64,000 bases of DNA, taken from contig NZ_PISM01000021.1 in assembly GCF_002929225.1 (NCBI RefSeq), positions 124,001-188,000 on the forward strand, in the 5' to 3' direction. The translations under genes were made by a program, and so were the position numbers. This document shows positions 8,282-17,089 of this stretch, piece by piece. This DNA comes from Stutzerimonas kunmingensis (lineage in GTDB: Bacteria; Pseudomonadota; Gammaproteobacteria; Pseudomonadales; Pseudomonadaceae). The notes below the pieces were generated by a model that searched no databases, had not been told where the DNA came from, and saw only the letters and a list, made by a program, of their open reading frames with translations. The first letter of the stretch is position 1; every line of letters begins with the position of its first letter.

Positions 8282-8620
8282 TTACTTGCGCTTGAGCGGT
8301 TGGGTGTCGAAACGCACGCCCGGCAGGCCGGTTTCCATGAGCGTGCGGATGTTGCGGTGGTCGCTGCCGTTCGGGTTGGCCAAAACCGCCTGATAGTGCT
8401 CGCCGAACGCAAGCAGCGCTTCTTCCGTCGTGAAGTCTTCAAGCAATGCGAGGCCCAGCGTCTTGCAGGAACCTACGTTCTCGCCGGCAGCGTTCTCCAG
8501 TGTGCCGTTGACGAAGCGGCTTGGCTGGTAGTCGTAAGCGCCCTCGATGAAGGCAAGCGTTTCGCTGAATGCGTGGTTGCGATTGCGCAGGCTGGCGCGG
8601 AAGTCCTTCAGGTCGTTCAT
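8282..8620 (-). CDS. HopJ-family protein
   Basis: A 112-residue protein matching the HopJ type III effector family by its core: ETLAFIEGAYDY, NAAGENVGSCKTLGLALL, LLAFGEHYQAVLANPNGSDHRNIR. The family name comes from a plant-pathogen effector, but members are widespread in bacteria without type III secretion, so a cytoplasmic housekeeping role is more likely here; its biochemistry is unknown to me. The ATG overlaps the stop of the DUF1244 gene by 4 bp, so the two are translationally coupled and probably act together. Confidence 0.88.
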   Translation of the reverse strand: MNDLKDFRASLRNRNHAFSETLAFIEGAYDYQPSRFVNGTLENAAGENVGSCKTLGLALLEDFTTEEALLAFGEHYQAVLANPNGSDHRNIRTLMETGLPGVRFDTQPLKRK

Positions 8621-8910
8621 TCTTTCTGGGCCTTGTCGAAAGCGGCCTGCTGCTCGGCAGACGCTTCCTTCTGATAGCGTTTTTTCCACTCGCTGTACGG
8701 CATTCCGTACACCTCTTCGCGGGCCTGGTCGATGCTGAGTTCGACGTCCAGATCGTCTGCGGCGGCCTTGTACCATTTCGACAGACAGTTGCGACAGAAA
8801 CCGGCGAGGTTCATCAGGTCAATGTTCTGTGCATCGGGACGGGTGCGCAGGTGCTGGACCAGGCGGCGGAAGGCGGCGGCTTCCAGTTCGGTGCGTTCTT
8901 GATCGTTCAT
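8617..8910 (-). CDS. DUF1244 family protein
   Basis: A 97-residue helical protein with the conserved core NIDLMNLAGFCRNCLSKWYKAA and YGMPYSEWKKRYQ typical of DUF1244. The CRNC pair of cysteines could bind metal or be redox active, but the function is unknown. The start at 8908-8910 (MNDQERTEL) follows family length. It shares an ATGA overlap with the hopJ-type gene downstream and lies 76 bp after folX on the same strand, so folM-folX-DUF1244-hopJ may form one transcription unit. Confidence 0.87.
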   Translation of the reverse strand: MNDQERTELEAAAFRRLVQHLRTRPDAQNIDLMNLAGFCRNCLSKWYKAAADDLDVELSIDQAREEVYGMPYSEWKKRYQKEASAEQQAAFDKAQKE

Positions 8911-8986
8911 CTCGTGGGTCTCGGCGTTGGCTGAGGTCGGCCGGATCATAACCTTGCGTCAGTGAGCCGGCCAGCCTTGCGCAGGG

Positions 8987-9361
8987 TCAATCCCGATGCG
9001 CAGCAAGGGTGATCGATACGGACTCGGCGAAGCGCAGCGCGTGGGGTTTGTCGACTTCCACTTCGGCGTAGCGCACCTGCGGGTAGCGCATGACCAGGTC
9101 GAGAATTTCCTGGGTCAGCCGCTCGAGCAGGGCGAAGCGGTTGTCTTCGACGTGCTGGATGATTGCCTTGGTGATGGTGCGGTAGTTCAGCGCCTGTTCG
9201 ATGTCGTTCTCGCGCACCGCCTCCGCAGCGGGGTAGAGCATCGTCAGGTTGATCAGCACGTCCTGGCGATTGATGATTTCCTCTTCCTTGATGCCGATGT
9301 AGGTGCGCAGCCGCAGGTCCTTGACGCGGATGCGGGCCATCGCGGGTTCCAGTCGGGGCAT
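8987..9361 (-). CDS. folX: Dihydroneopterin triphosphate 2'-epimerase
   Basis: A 124-residue member of the FolB/FolX aldolase-epimerase family with the motifs [22 protein letters not shown] and a C-terminal [14 protein letters not shown]. It epimerises dihydroneopterin triphosphate to the monapterin form. Its position 18 bp after folM, which reduces dihydromonapterin, supports FolX over FolB. The start is the outer ATG ([13 protein letters not shown]) because GGAG precedes it. The product tetrahydromonapterin is the phenylalanine hydroxylase cofactor in Pseudomonas. A folE copy, which often accompanies this pair, is not in the window. Confidence 0.93.
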   Translation of the reverse strand: MPRLEPAMARIRVKDLRLRTYIGIKEEEIINRQDVLINLTMLYPAAEAVRENDIEQALNYRTITKAIIQHVEDNRFALLERLTQEILDLVMRYPQVRYAEVEVDKPHALRFAESVSITLAAHRD

Positions 9362-9379
9362 GGGGACTCCTTGCAGTCT

Positions 9380-10084
9380 TCAGATCAGATGGCGGCCGCC
9401 GTTCACGGTCAGTGTGGTGCCGGTGACATAAGGGTTGTCGAACAGGTAGCGTAGGCTCTGGTAGATCACCTCGGCACCGGGTTCGATGCCCAGCGCGGAT
9501 TTGGCCAGCGCCTTGCGGCGATATTCGGAGTCGTCGTCCGGGTTGAACTGGATCAGCGCCGGGGCGATGCCATTGACCTTGATCGCCGGCGCCAGGCTGG
9601 CGGCGAAAGATAGTGTCAGGTTGTCCAGGCCCGCTTTGCTCGCAGCATAGGCGATGTGCTTCTTGCTGCCCTTGCGGGTCACGTCGTCGCCGATGTGCAC
9701 GATGTCCGCCGGCCCGCCGTGGCGCAGCAGTTCGGCGCAGTGCAGGTTGATCAGGTAGGGCGCGAGCATATGCACCTGGAACAGCTGGCGGAACGCCTCG
9801 GCTTCCTGCCCGGGGGTATCCGGGCGCCATTCGGAGGCGTTGTGCACGATGGCCCGCAGGCAGTCGGTCTGCTGCTTGAGAGCGCCGATAAAGGTGGTGA
9901 TGCCGGTTTCATCGCTGAAGTCCGCCTGCAGCGCCTGTGCGCCAAGGGCGCGAAGCCGGTCGATGCTGTCGCGTTCGCGGCGGTAGGTAAGGATGACCGG
10001 GAAGCCGTCTTCCAGCAGTCGCTCGGCACAATGCAGCCCGATCCGCTGGCTGGCTCCGGTGATGAGAATCGGGGCCTGATGCAT
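9380..10084 (-). CDS. folM: Dihydromonapterin reductase
   Basis: A 234-residue short-chain dehydrogenase: N-terminal NADPH-binding motif ILITGASQRIG (about residues 5-15), HNASEW in place of NNAG, and the catalytic Tyr-Lys in AYAASKAGLDNL. It reduces dihydromonapterin to tetrahydromonapterin (and dihydrofolate weakly). It is directly upstream of folX on the same strand with an 18-bp gap, so the two form a monapterin-synthesis unit. Confidence 0.93.
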   Translation of the reverse strand: MHQAPILITGASQRIGLHCAERLLEDGFPVILTYRRERDSIDRLRALGAQALQADFSDETGITTFIGALKQQTDCLRAIVHNASEWRPDTPGQEAEAFRQLFQVHMLAPYLINLHCAELLRHGGPADIVHIGDDVTRKGSKKHIAYAASKAGLDNLTLSFAASLAPAIKVNGIAPALIQFNPDDDSEYRRKALAKSALGIEPGAEVIYQSLRYLFDNPYVTGTTLTVNGGRHLI

Positions 10085-10150
10085 GAAAATCCACTGCCTG
10101 TAATGGGCGGACCGCCCACAGGTTGAGGCGGTCGCTACAGGCGTGGCAGC

Positions 10151-10777
10151 TTACACCAGATCGGCCGGCAGCTCTGGCTGCAAATCTGGGTGCAGGCGCT
10201 GATGCTGGCGATAGAGGAAGGAGCGGATCCGCTCGGCGTCCTTTTCCTGGGTGAATTCGACTTCGTAGGCGGCCCGCCCGCCGGTCAGCTCGCGAACGCG
10301 ATGGGCATCGATTTCCAGCGGGCCGTCGTCGGGCAGCGCCAGGCGCAGGTGGAAGTGCTTGGGTGGCTTGCGGTGTCCGCCGGCATCCACCAGCAGGCCG
10401 TGCGGAGACAGCTCGTGCACGCTGAGCGAACTTTCACCACCATCGTTTTCCAGCAGAGGCAGCGGCTGGTCCAGGTGCAGGCGCCAGGCACGCGTGGTTG
10501 GCCCGCGCTCGTAGATCACCGGAGGTGCCAGCTGCAGGTCGAGGCTGTGTAGTTCGTCTTCCCTGAGCTGCAGCGGGAAGGACATGCGGAAATCCTCGAA
10601 TTCCGCCTGCAGCGACAGGTTGGCGCGAGCGGCCAGCTGCAGCAGCAATTCGTTGGATTGCGCGCCGCCGTCGATCCGAAAGCCTGTCGTGCGCTCAGCG
10701 CTGGTGCTGCCGTTGCGCTGCATCAACTTGCGGATGAAGGTCAGTTCGTCTTTGCTGAGAATCGTCTCTTCCGCCAT
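10151..10777 (-). CDS. PilZ-like domain protein
   Basis: A 208-residue soluble protein. The C-terminal half has a PilZ-like beta pattern: SSLSVHELSPHGLLVDAGGH resembles the xSxxG strand-turn-strand part of PilZ, and the end (YEVEFTQEKDAERIRSFLYRQHQRL) matches typical PilZ termini. The RxxxR half of the c-di-GMP motif is not obvious, so it may not bind the ligand. The N-terminal 100 residues are unassigned. The start at 10777 (MAEETILSK) has GAGGG upstream. It is 66 bp ahead of folM and divergent from the flavodoxin gene. Confidence 0.7.
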   Translation of the reverse strand: MAEETILSKDELTFIRKLMQRNGSTSAERTTGFRIDGGAQSNELLLQLAARANLSLQAEFEDFRMSFPLQLREDELHSLDLQLAPPVIYERGPTTRAWRLHLDQPLPLLENDGGESSLSVHELSPHGLLVDAGGHRKPPKHFHLRLALPDDGPLEIDAHRVRELTGGRAAYEVEFTQEKDAERIRSFLYRQHQRLHPDLQPELPADLV

Positions 10778-11011
10778 GCGGATACCCTCGGAGGGACAGT
10801 GCCCTCCACGTTTGGCGTCGCGGGGTGGGGCCGCTACACGCCTGCAACCGGTATGGTCGCGGTGGGGCAATCGGCCCTATGACAAATGGGCTCGACAGTG
10901 GTTCCGCAGACTGCACATTTTTTGGATGGACGGCTTCGTCCTGAGCAGGGTGTGCCGACCAGACTTGGCGATTGCGGCATAATGCGCAGCTTTGATTGCC
11001 TCGGAGCGCAC

Positions 11012-11464
11012 ATGAAAGTCGCCATTCTTTCCGGGAGCGTCTACGGCACCGCCGAAGATGTCGCCCGTCACGCCGAACGCCAGCTGAAAGCCGCCGGTTT
11101 CGAAACCTGGCACGATCCCCGCGCCCAGCTGCCACAGATTCTCGATTTCGCCCCCGAAGCGCTGCTGGTCGTGACCTCAACCACCGGCATGGGTGAGCTG
11201 CCGGACAGCTTCATTCCGTTGTACTCGACCATCCGCGATCAGTTTCCCGCGTGGAGTGGCCTGCCCGGTGGCGTCATCGCCCTCGGTGACGCCAGCTACG
11301 GCGACACCTTCTGTGGTGGCGGCGAGCTGATTCGTGAGCTCTATGCCGAGCTCGGCGTGCGGGAAGTCGTAGAGATGCTGCGCCTCGACGCCAGCGAGAC
11401 GGTGACGCCGGAAAGCGACGCCGAACCGTGGCTGGAAACCTTCGTGGCGGCCTTGCGTGCCTGA
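11012..11464 (+). CDS. Flavodoxin, MioC-like
   Basis: A 150-residue flavodoxin-fold electron carrier. The FMN-phosphate loop is SGSVYGTAEDVA near residue 7, with further FMN contacts expected at TSTTGMGELPDS and LGDASYGDTFCGGG. The short chain and this sequence resemble MioC-type flavodoxins. The start at 11012 (MKVAILSGS) is set by GGAG 6 nt upstream and by the family's beginning; the ORF is open further upstream. The 234-bp divergent gap to the PilZ-like gene should hold both promoters. Its redox partner is unknown. Confidence 0.9.
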   Translation: MKVAILSGSVYGTAEDVARHAERQLKAAGFETWHDPRAQLPQILDFAPEALLVVTSTTGMGELPDSFIPLYSTIRDQFPAWSGLPGGVIALGDASYGDTFCGGGELIRELYAELGVREVVEMLRLDASETVTPESDAEPWLETFVAALRA

Positions 11465-11524
11465 GTGGCTCGCCGGGTCAGCGGCCTGGCTGCAAGGGCA
11501 ACTGCCGGGCCAATAGCGGCTGGC

Positions 11525-11530
11525 TAGAAT
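11525..11530 (+). promoter_or_regulatory. Candidate sigma-70 -10 element (TAGAAT) for the aldolase gene
   Basis: TAGAAT in the context GGCTAGAAT lies 38 bp before the ATG at 11569. The same GGCTAGAAT string precedes purU and purL at similar distances. The -35 region is weak. Confidence 0.45.
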
Positions 11531-11568
11531 CCAGGGCATCTTCACGACAATAACAAGAGGTGCCCTCG

Positions 11569-12345
11569 ATGACTGCGCTGCACGCTTTGCCTTCTTTGGA
11601 AACCCAAGTGAGCCCCGCCGAATGGCAGGCGCGGGTCGATCTGGCGGCCTGTTACCGACTGGTCGCGCTGCATGGCTGGGATGACCTGATCTTCACGCAC
11701 ATCTCGGCCAAGATTCCCGAAACCGATCACTTTCTGATCAACCCATACGGGCTGATGTTTCACGAAATCACCGCGTCCAGCCTGGTGAAAGTCGATCTGG
11801 CCGGCAACAAAGTGACGGACAGCCCGTACGAGATCAATCCCGCTGGGTACACCATTCACAGCGCCGTGCATGAGGTTCGCCACGACGTCGCCTGCGTCAT
11901 GCACACTCATACCGCCGCCGGGGTGGCGGTCTCGGCCCAGCGTCAGGGCGTGCTACCGATCAGCCAGCAGTCACTGTTCGTGCTAGCCAGCCTTTCGACG
12001 CATGGCTATGAGGGTGTGGCGCTGAATCACGACGAGAAAGCGCGTCTGCAGGCCGATCTTGGCGAAACCGCTTTTATGCTGCTGCACAACCACGGTCTGC
12101 TGACCTGCGGTAGCAGCATCGCCGATACCTTTCTGATGATGTTCATCTTCCAGCGCGCCTGTGAAATCCAGGTCATGGCGCAGACCGGTGGCAGCGAGCT
12201 GATCGCCATTCCGGAGCAGATTCTGGCCGGTGCGAAGGCCATGGCAGCGGGCGTGACCCGCACTCGCTCGGGCATGGGCGGTGCGCTGGCATGGCCCGGT
12301 CTGTTGCGCAAGCTGGATGCGCAAAGCCCGGGCTATGCGCAGTAA
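11569..12345 (+). CDS. Class II aldolase/adducin domain protein
   Basis: A 258-residue zinc-dependent aldolase-fold protein. The metal-ligand segments MHTHTAAGVAVS and LLHNHGLLTCG contain the histidines typical of the L-fuculose phosphate aldolase/adducin family, and the N-terminal DLIFTHISAKIP is also conserved. The ATG at 11569 is preferred over the GTG at 11560 because AAGAGG sits 8 nt before it. It could be an aldolase or decarboxylase on a small hydroxy-acid or sugar phosphate; neighbours give no hint of substrate. Confidence 0.88.
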   Translation: MTALHALPSLETQVSPAEWQARVDLAACYRLVALHGWDDLIFTHISAKIPETDHFLINPYGLMFHEITASSLVKVDLAGNKVTDSPYEINPAGYTIHSAVHEVRHDVACVMHTHTAAGVAVSAQRQGVLPISQQSLFVLASLSTHGYEGVALNHDEKARLQADLGETAFMLLHNHGLLTCGSSIADTFLMMFIFQRACEIQVMAQTGGSELIAIPEQILAGAKAMAAGVTRTRSGMGGALAWPGLLRKLDAQSPGYAQ

Positions 12346-12360
12346 TACGGGGCGTTCGCG

Positions 12361-12933
12361 CTACATCGCCGCCTTGGCGAACTGCTGCAGCTGCGGATAG
12401 AAGTGGCGGAAGTCCTCGAGCAGCGGGTCGTATAGCTGTTCCAGTTCTTCCAGGCCGCCGGCCAGGCCACCCGGCCGGCTCAGGCGACGGCCCATGTTCG
12501 CCAGCACCCTGCCCAATACGTCGAATTCACGGTAACTGCCGAGCCAGTCGTGTGCCGCCATATGCGGTGCGATCACGGCGAGCTTGCCAGGCAGCGCGGG
12601 CTCATCGGCCAGCGCTCGGTAGGCGCGCCGGGTGAACTGGTCCAGCGGCTCGCCGGAGTAGTCCGCCCAGTTCGCAGCCAGGCAATGATCGAAGAACAGG
12701 TCCAGCAGGATTCCGGCGTAGCGGCGACGCTCGCTGGGAAAGCGCGCTTTGGCCTGCAGCACCAGCGGATGACTGTCGGTGAAGGCATCGATCTGCCGAT
12801 GCAGACGGATGCCTGCTTCGATCTGGGCCGGCAGGCGGCCCTGCAGCGGACCTTTGACGAAGTCCCCGTAAAGACTGCCGAGCATGTCAGCGGGGCCGGA
12901 GCCGCCAAGATGAAGATGAGCGAGATAGTTCAT
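12361..12933 (-). CDS. acpH: Acyl carrier protein phosphodiesterase
   Basis: A 190-residue HD-like hydrolase that removes the phosphopantetheine group from ACP. The family starts MNYLAHLHL as here, followed by GSLYGDFVKG, GIRLHRQIDAFTDSHP (with the His/Asp metal ligands) and LLDLFFDHCLAANW. It is convergent with the aldolase gene (15-bp gap) and 34 bp downstream of olsA on the same strand, so it may ride on the ols transcript; both deal with acyl carrier protein, since OlsB uses 3-hydroxyacyl-ACP in its family. Confidence 0.92.
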   Translation of the reverse strand: MNYLAHLHLGGSGPADMLGSLYGDFVKGPLQGRLPAQIEAGIRLHRQIDAFTDSHPLVLQAKARFPSERRRYAGILLDLFFDHCLAANWADYSGEPLDQFTRRAYRALADEPALPGKLAVIAPHMAAHDWLGSYREFDVLGRVLANMGRRLSRPGGLAGGLEELEQLYDPLLEDFRHFYPQLQQFAKAAM

Positions 12934-12967
12934 GGGCGAAGCTTAGCGCAGCCTCGACAGGAGGTCG

Positions 12968-13741
12968 CTATGCGGCCTCGCGCGCGGCCTCCTGCGCCGC
13001 CCCAAACAGTGCCCGTTCGATGGCCCGCTGTGCTTGCTCGGCAAGAGCCCTGCGACTGAGTGAGGCAACGGGTATCGGCGCCAACAGATGGATTTCTACC
13101 TCTGCCAGGTCGCTGGCCAACAGCCTGCGCAGGTGCGCGGGCAGTTCGTCGTCGCCGATGAAGGGGGCCAAGGTGTCGGGCTTGCCGTTGCGCAGATAGC
13201 GGATAGCCACGGGTTGAACGGCACAGCCGGCCTCTATCGCGCAGGCGAACAGCCGGGGGTGGAAGGTGCGCACGTTGCTGCCGTCGGTCGAGGTGCCCTC
13301 AGGGAAAATCAGCAGGTGGCGGCCCTGGGTGAGGTGGTTGGCCAGCTGCTGATTGATCTGCGCGGCATCGCCGGCGCCGCGGCGGATGAACAGCGTGCCA
13401 GCCTGGCGTGCCAGCCAGCCCAGCACGGGCCAGCGTGCGACTTCGGCCTTGGCCAGGAACGACAGCGGCCGCAGCATTCCCAGCAGCGGGATATCGCACC
13501 AGGAAACATGGTTGGCGACCCACAGCATCGGCTGAGCTGGTAGCTGACCGATGATGCGTACGCGATAGGGCAGCGCGGCGGCCAGGCGAACCATGAACCA
13601 GCGGGTCAGCTGTTGCCTGCGTTGCAGCGATGTGCGTAGCGCGAAGCGCTCGCCGAAACCCAGTGCGGCCGCCAACAGCAACCCCAGCAGAATCACCGCG
13701 GCGACCCGCAGCAGGCGCCAGTACAGGCGCAACCGCGGCAT
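12968..13741 (-). CDS. olsA: Lyso-ornithine lipid O-acyltransferase
   Basis: A 257-residue PlsC-family membrane acyltransferase. The N-terminal hydrophobic segment (residues about 8-28) is followed by NHVSWCDIPLL (NHxxxxD, catalytic) and FPEGTSTDG (acceptor-binding EGT). Its ATG abuts the olsB stop codon, and that pairing identifies it as OlsA, which adds the second acyl chain to lyso-ornithine lipid, rather than a general LPA acyltransferase. It probably shares olsB's promoter, which has a PhoB-box-like element. Confidence 0.9.
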   Translation of the reverse strand: MPRLRLYWRLLRVAAVILLGLLLAAALGFGERFALRTSLQRRQQLTRWFMVRLAAALPYRVRIIGQLPAQPMLWVANHVSWCDIPLLGMLRPLSFLAKAEVARWPVLGWLARQAGTLFIRRGAGDAAQINQQLANHLTQGRHLLIFPEGTSTDGSNVRTFHPRLFACAIEAGCAVQPVAIRYLRNGKPDTLAPFIGDDELPAHLRRLLASDLAEVEIHLLAPIPVASLSRRALAEQAQRAIERALFGAAQEAAREAA

Positions 13742-14488
13742 CTATACCGCCGCCTTGAAGTGGCGAGCGTAGCGCGGGCACAGCTCCTCGCGCTTGAGCA
13801 GGATGAATATGTCGGCAACCTGAAAATCCGGGTCCCAGCAGGGTTCTCCACAGATCTTCGCGCCGAGGCGCATATAGGCCTTGAGCAGCGGCGGCAGCTG
13901 GGCAGTGACGTTGTCCGGGAGTTCCAGTTCGGGAAGTGGTGTTCGCGGCTCGGCGTGCAGCAGTTCAGTGCTCAGGTGGCTGTCGCGCAGTCGTTGCATG
14001 ATCGCTCGGGCCTGGATGCCACCGTCGCGCATCGGGATGCTCGCGCACCCCATAAGGTAGCGATAGCCACCCTGGTTGAGCACCTCGGCAAGCTCGCTCC
14101 ACAGCACCGCAATGGTCGCACCATTGCGATAAGCCGGCGCCACGCAGGTACGGCCGATCTCCAGCACCGGTTCGTTGATGTCCGCCAGGCCATGCAGGGC
14201 AAATTCTCCCTCGCTGTAGAAGCGCCCGAGCTGCTTGGCGGTGAGGTGGTCGAGCAGACGTGTGGTGGCGACCAGCTCTCCACTTGCCAGATCACGTACA
14301 CCGATATGCCGGCAGTGAATGTCGAAGTCATCCATGTCCAGCCCGAACTCGGCGCCATTGAGCTGGGCATCGAACTCGCTGCTGAACACCCGATAACGCA
14401 GGGCCTGGGCTTCGCGGAGGGCCCGTTCGCCTTCCAGGCGTTCGGCTCGAAGTTGACGCGTGCTGCGTGGGTCGACGATGGCATTCAT
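13742..14488 (-). CDS. olsB: L-ornithine N(alpha)-acyltransferase
   Basis: A 248-residue GNAT-fold enzyme of the OlsB/hemolysin-like family, which transfers a 3-hydroxyacyl group from ACP to ornithine, the first step of phosphorus-free ornithine lipid synthesis. Recognisable parts are [37 protein letters not shown] (acyl-donor loop) and [13 protein letters not shown]. The ATG has AAGGAGACAG upstream. olsA follows without a gap. Ornithine lipids replace phospholipids in phosphate starvation, which fits the three 11-bp-spaced PhoB-like half-sites at 14609-14637. Confidence 0.93.
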   Translation of the reverse strand: MNAIVDPRSTRQLRAERLEGERALREAQALRYRVFSSEFDAQLNGAEFGLDMDDFDIHCRHIGVRDLASGELVATTRLLDHLTAKQLGRFYSEGEFALHGLADINEPVLEIGRTCVAPAYRNGATIAVLWSELAEVLNQGGYRYLMGCASIPMRDGGIQARAIMQRLRDSHLSTELLHAEPRTPLPELELPDNVTAQLPPLLKAYMRLGAKICGEPCWDPDFQVADIFILLKREELCPRYARHFKAAV

Positions 14489-14608
14489 GCTCTGTCTCCT
14501 TGTCCGCCGGGGTAGTGGCGGGTTGGCGATGCAACGCGAGCGTCTGGTTGTTATCGTTGGGCTCGCTGGTTTGGCGTGATCAGGCTAGGAGCAGGGCGTG
14601 TCGCCACT

Positions 14609-14637
14609 GTGACGTTCGGATGATGGTTGGATGACGG
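14609..14637 (-). promoter_or_regulatory. Candidate PhoB (Pho) box, three tandem half-sites
   Basis: On the minus strand, 7-mers CCGTCAT, CCATCAT and ACGTCAC occur with exactly 4-bp spacers (plus-strand starts 14631, 14620 and 14609), an 11-bp period. The known Pho box is tandem CTGTCAT-like 7-mers with 4-bp AT-rich spacers; here the spacers (CCAA, CCGA) are not AT-rich. The site is 121 bp before olsB and 43 bp before the divergent dehydrogenase-like gene. Confidence 0.6.
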
Positions 14638-14679
14638 CGCGAGCCAGTGGCCGTAATTGCAGAACCTTTGGAGATGAAG

Positions 14680-15582
14680 ATGCCCTGGAAACGATTGATC
14701 GGGCCGCTGCAGCCAGTGGCCGCGACCTCCGGGCTGCGCGACTGGTATCGGTCCGTGTGCGACGTTGCTCCGAGTACGGACTCCTTCAGTCAGGCGGTCT
14801 ACGGCGGCCGACTGGCGACCTCCCCGGGGTTGGCGTTTCTCGCGGGATACCAGGCTGCCCTACGGGCGCTCTGGCCGGATGCGCCGCCCGGGCTTGGCGC
14901 GCTGTGTACGACCGAGCGGCGCAAATTGCGGCCGGCCGATATGACGAGCCGTTGCGAGAACGGTCAGCTCACTGGCAGCAAGGATTTCGTGACGGCGGGG
15001 GACGCGGCGCAATGGCTGCTCGTTTCGGCCCGGGAGGAGGGGGCCGGTGAGTCACCGCGCCTCGGCCTGTTCGTCGTCGAGCCGTCCGGTGCCGGCGTGT
15101 CATTGGTGACCGGGCCGGATCTGCCGATCGTGCCGGATATCGCGCATGGCAGATTGAGCGTTGAGCAGGCTGCTGGGAAACGCTTGCCTGGTGACGGCTG
15201 GAGCGAGTACGTCAAACCGTTCCGCAGCCACGAGGATCTACATGTGCTGGCGGCGCTGACTGCCTGGCTCTACGGTGTGGCGCTGCTTGAGCGGTGGCCG
15301 CGCGCGCTGGCACTGCGTCTGCTCGGCGTTCTTGCGGCTGCGGCAGAGGTTGCGCGGCGGCCAGCCCATGAGCCTGCCACTCATCTGCTGCTGGCCGCGT
15401 TGCTCGAGCAGTTCGCTGCGCTGCAACCTGAGGTGGACAGGGCGCTGGCGGATTCGCAGGGGCCCCGGGGCGCATTGTGGCGGCGTGATCGCGCAGTGCT
15501 GGGCTTGGCGCGCGATGCCCAGGCGCGCCGTCTGGAACAGGCGCTTGCCGCGCTCGGGCTCGAATCTTCAGTAGGCAGTTGA
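14680..15582 (+). CDS. Short acyl-CoA dehydrogenase-like protein, divergent from olsB
   Basis: A 300-residue protein resembling the middle and C-terminal parts of acyl-CoA dehydrogenases: the beta-domain motif NGQLTGSKDFVTAGDAAQWLLVSAR (about residues 95-120) is the clearest match. At 300 residues it is about 80 short of the family, and I see no obvious catalytic-base segment near the C terminus, so it may be non-catalytic or act on an unusual substrate. The ATG at 14680 is chosen from three in-frame starts because TTTGGAG precedes it by 6 nt. Sharing a promoter region with olsBA suggests co-regulation; function unknown. Confidence 0.72.
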   Translation: MPWKRLIGPLQPVAATSGLRDWYRSVCDVAPSTDSFSQAVYGGRLATSPGLAFLAGYQAALRALWPDAPPGLGALCTTERRKLRPADMTSRCENGQLTGSKDFVTAGDAAQWLLVSAREEGAGESPRLGLFVVEPSGAGVSLVTGPDLPIVPDIAHGRLSVEQAAGKRLPGDGWSEYVKPFRSHEDLHVLAALTAWLYGVALLERWPRALALRLLGVLAAAAEVARRPAHEPATHLLLAALLEQFAALQPEVDRALADSQGPRGALWRRDRAVLGLARDAQARRLEQALAALGLESSVGS

Positions 15583-15879
15583 AGGCAGGGCGCGCGCCGG
15601 CGAACAGCTGGGAACTCTGCCCAGGCGAGTCGGGCCTATAGAGGATCGTATTTCACGGCGGCACTTCCGCTGCGGCGGTCTGACCTGCTGCCTTGCCTTG
15701 CTCGAACGCCTGGGTAAGCTAGCCAACTGCTCGTTCAGCACCGCCAGTGCAGAGGGGCGGTATCGAGGCCGCAGCCCTTGGATGCCGTCCGGAAAAAGGG
15801 ATTTCATGTCATTTCGTTGCTCATCCGCTTCGTCGCTGTGCCTGACGTCATCTGGCTCTACGCGGGGTGCCGCCCTGTG

Positions 15880-17037
15880 ATGCTCGCTGGAGCGGTGTTC
15901 CCCTGGCGCAGCGACAATCAGTTCCGCCTGCTGATAGACGGGCCGGGGTTCTTCCCGCCCATGCTCGATGCCATCGAGCGCGCCGAGCGCCGGGTCGATC
16001 TCGAACTCTATCTGGTGGAGGACGGCGCTTGTCTCGACCGCCTGCTGGAGCCGCTGCTGCGTGCGGCGGCACGCGGCGTTCGGGTGCGTTGCCTGTTCGA
16101 TGGTTTCGGCTGCCTGAAGATGAGCCAGGTCAATCGTGATCGAATGACCGCCGCTGGCGTCGAGCTGCGTCTCTATAACCCGCTTTCGCTCCGCCTGAGG
16201 CTGCGCAACCTGCATCGTGACCACCGCAAGCTGCTGCTGGTCGACGGCTGCATCGGTTATGTCGGCGGCACCGGTGTCACCGACGAATTCTGGCGTCCTG
16301 ATGAGCCCGACGTGCATTGGCATGAGGTGATGGTCGAGATGACCGGCCCGCTGCTGCAGGACTGGCAGGACCTGTTCGACACCCAGTGGGTGCATTGCCT
16401 GAAGCGGCGTATCTGGCAGCTGCCCCTGCCCAGTGGTGCGCCGCGCATTCCAGTGCTGCCCAGTGGCTCGGGGCTAGGGCGCGTCGCCTATGCGGCGGCG
16501 CGTCAGCACCGCGACATACTGCACAGCCTGTTGCGCAACCTGCGGCGCGCGCAGACGCGCATCTGGCTGGCGACGCCGTATTTCCTGCCTACCGGCAAGG
16601 TGCGCCGGGCGCTGATCCGGGCGGCGCGTCGCGGGGTGGACGTGCGCCTGCTGCTGACCAGTCGCAATACCGATCACCCGCCGGTGCGCTACGCCGGGCA
16701 GCGTTTCTATCCACGGCTGCTGCGTGCCGGCGTGCGAATCCATGAATATCAGCCACACTTTTCCCACCTGAAAATGGTGCTGGTTGACGACTGGGTCAGC
16801 GTCGGCTCTTGCAACTTCGATCACTGGAACCTGCGCTGGAATCTGGAAGCCAATCTTGAGGCCATCGACGCTGCGTTGAGTGCCCAGGTGCAGGCATGCT
16901 TCGAGCGCGATTTTCAGGACAGTATCGAAATCGACATTAAAAGCTGGTACGCCAGACCGCTGCACCTGCGCCTCTACCAGCGCATGTGGGGCTGGCTGGA
17001 CCGGCTGCTGGTAAACATCTTCAACCGCGGTGGCTGA
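15880..17037 (+). CDS. Phospholipase D-family protein, cardiolipin synthase-like
   Basis: A 385-residue protein with two PLD (HxKxxxxD) motifs: [19 protein letters not shown] in the first half and [21 protein letters not shown] in the second, plus the LELYLVEDG and ATPYFLP segments typical of cardiolipin synthases. It probably joins or exchanges phospholipid head groups at the inner membrane, though it lacks the two N-terminal membrane helices of ClsA. The start is uncertain: ATG 15880 ([13 protein letters not shown]) is most family-like, but the frame is open back to a TTG at 15778 and the ribosome site is poor. It lies near olsBA, another lipid-remodelling locus. Confidence 0.87.
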   Translation: MLAGAVFPWRSDNQFRLLIDGPGFFPPMLDAIERAERRVDLELYLVEDGACLDRLLEPLLRAAARGVRVRCLFDGFGCLKMSQVNRDRMTAAGVELRLYNPLSLRLRLRNLHRDHRKLLLVDGCIGYVGGTGVTDEFWRPDEPDVHWHEVMVEMTGPLLQDWQDLFDTQWVHCLKRRIWQLPLPSGAPRIPVLPSGSGLGRVAYAAARQHRDILHSLLRNLRRAQTRIWLATPYFLPTGKVRRALIRAARRGVDVRLLLTSRNTDHPPVRYAGQRFYPRLLRAGVRIHEYQPHFSHLKMVLVDDWVSVGSCNFDHWNLRWNLEANLEAIDAALSAQVQACFERDFQDSIEIDIKSWYARPLHLRLYQRMWGWLDRLLVNIFNRGG

Positions 17038-17089
17038 AGCCGCCGCGTCACGGAGCAATGCTCCAAACCCGCGCGAAGAGGACGATCCA

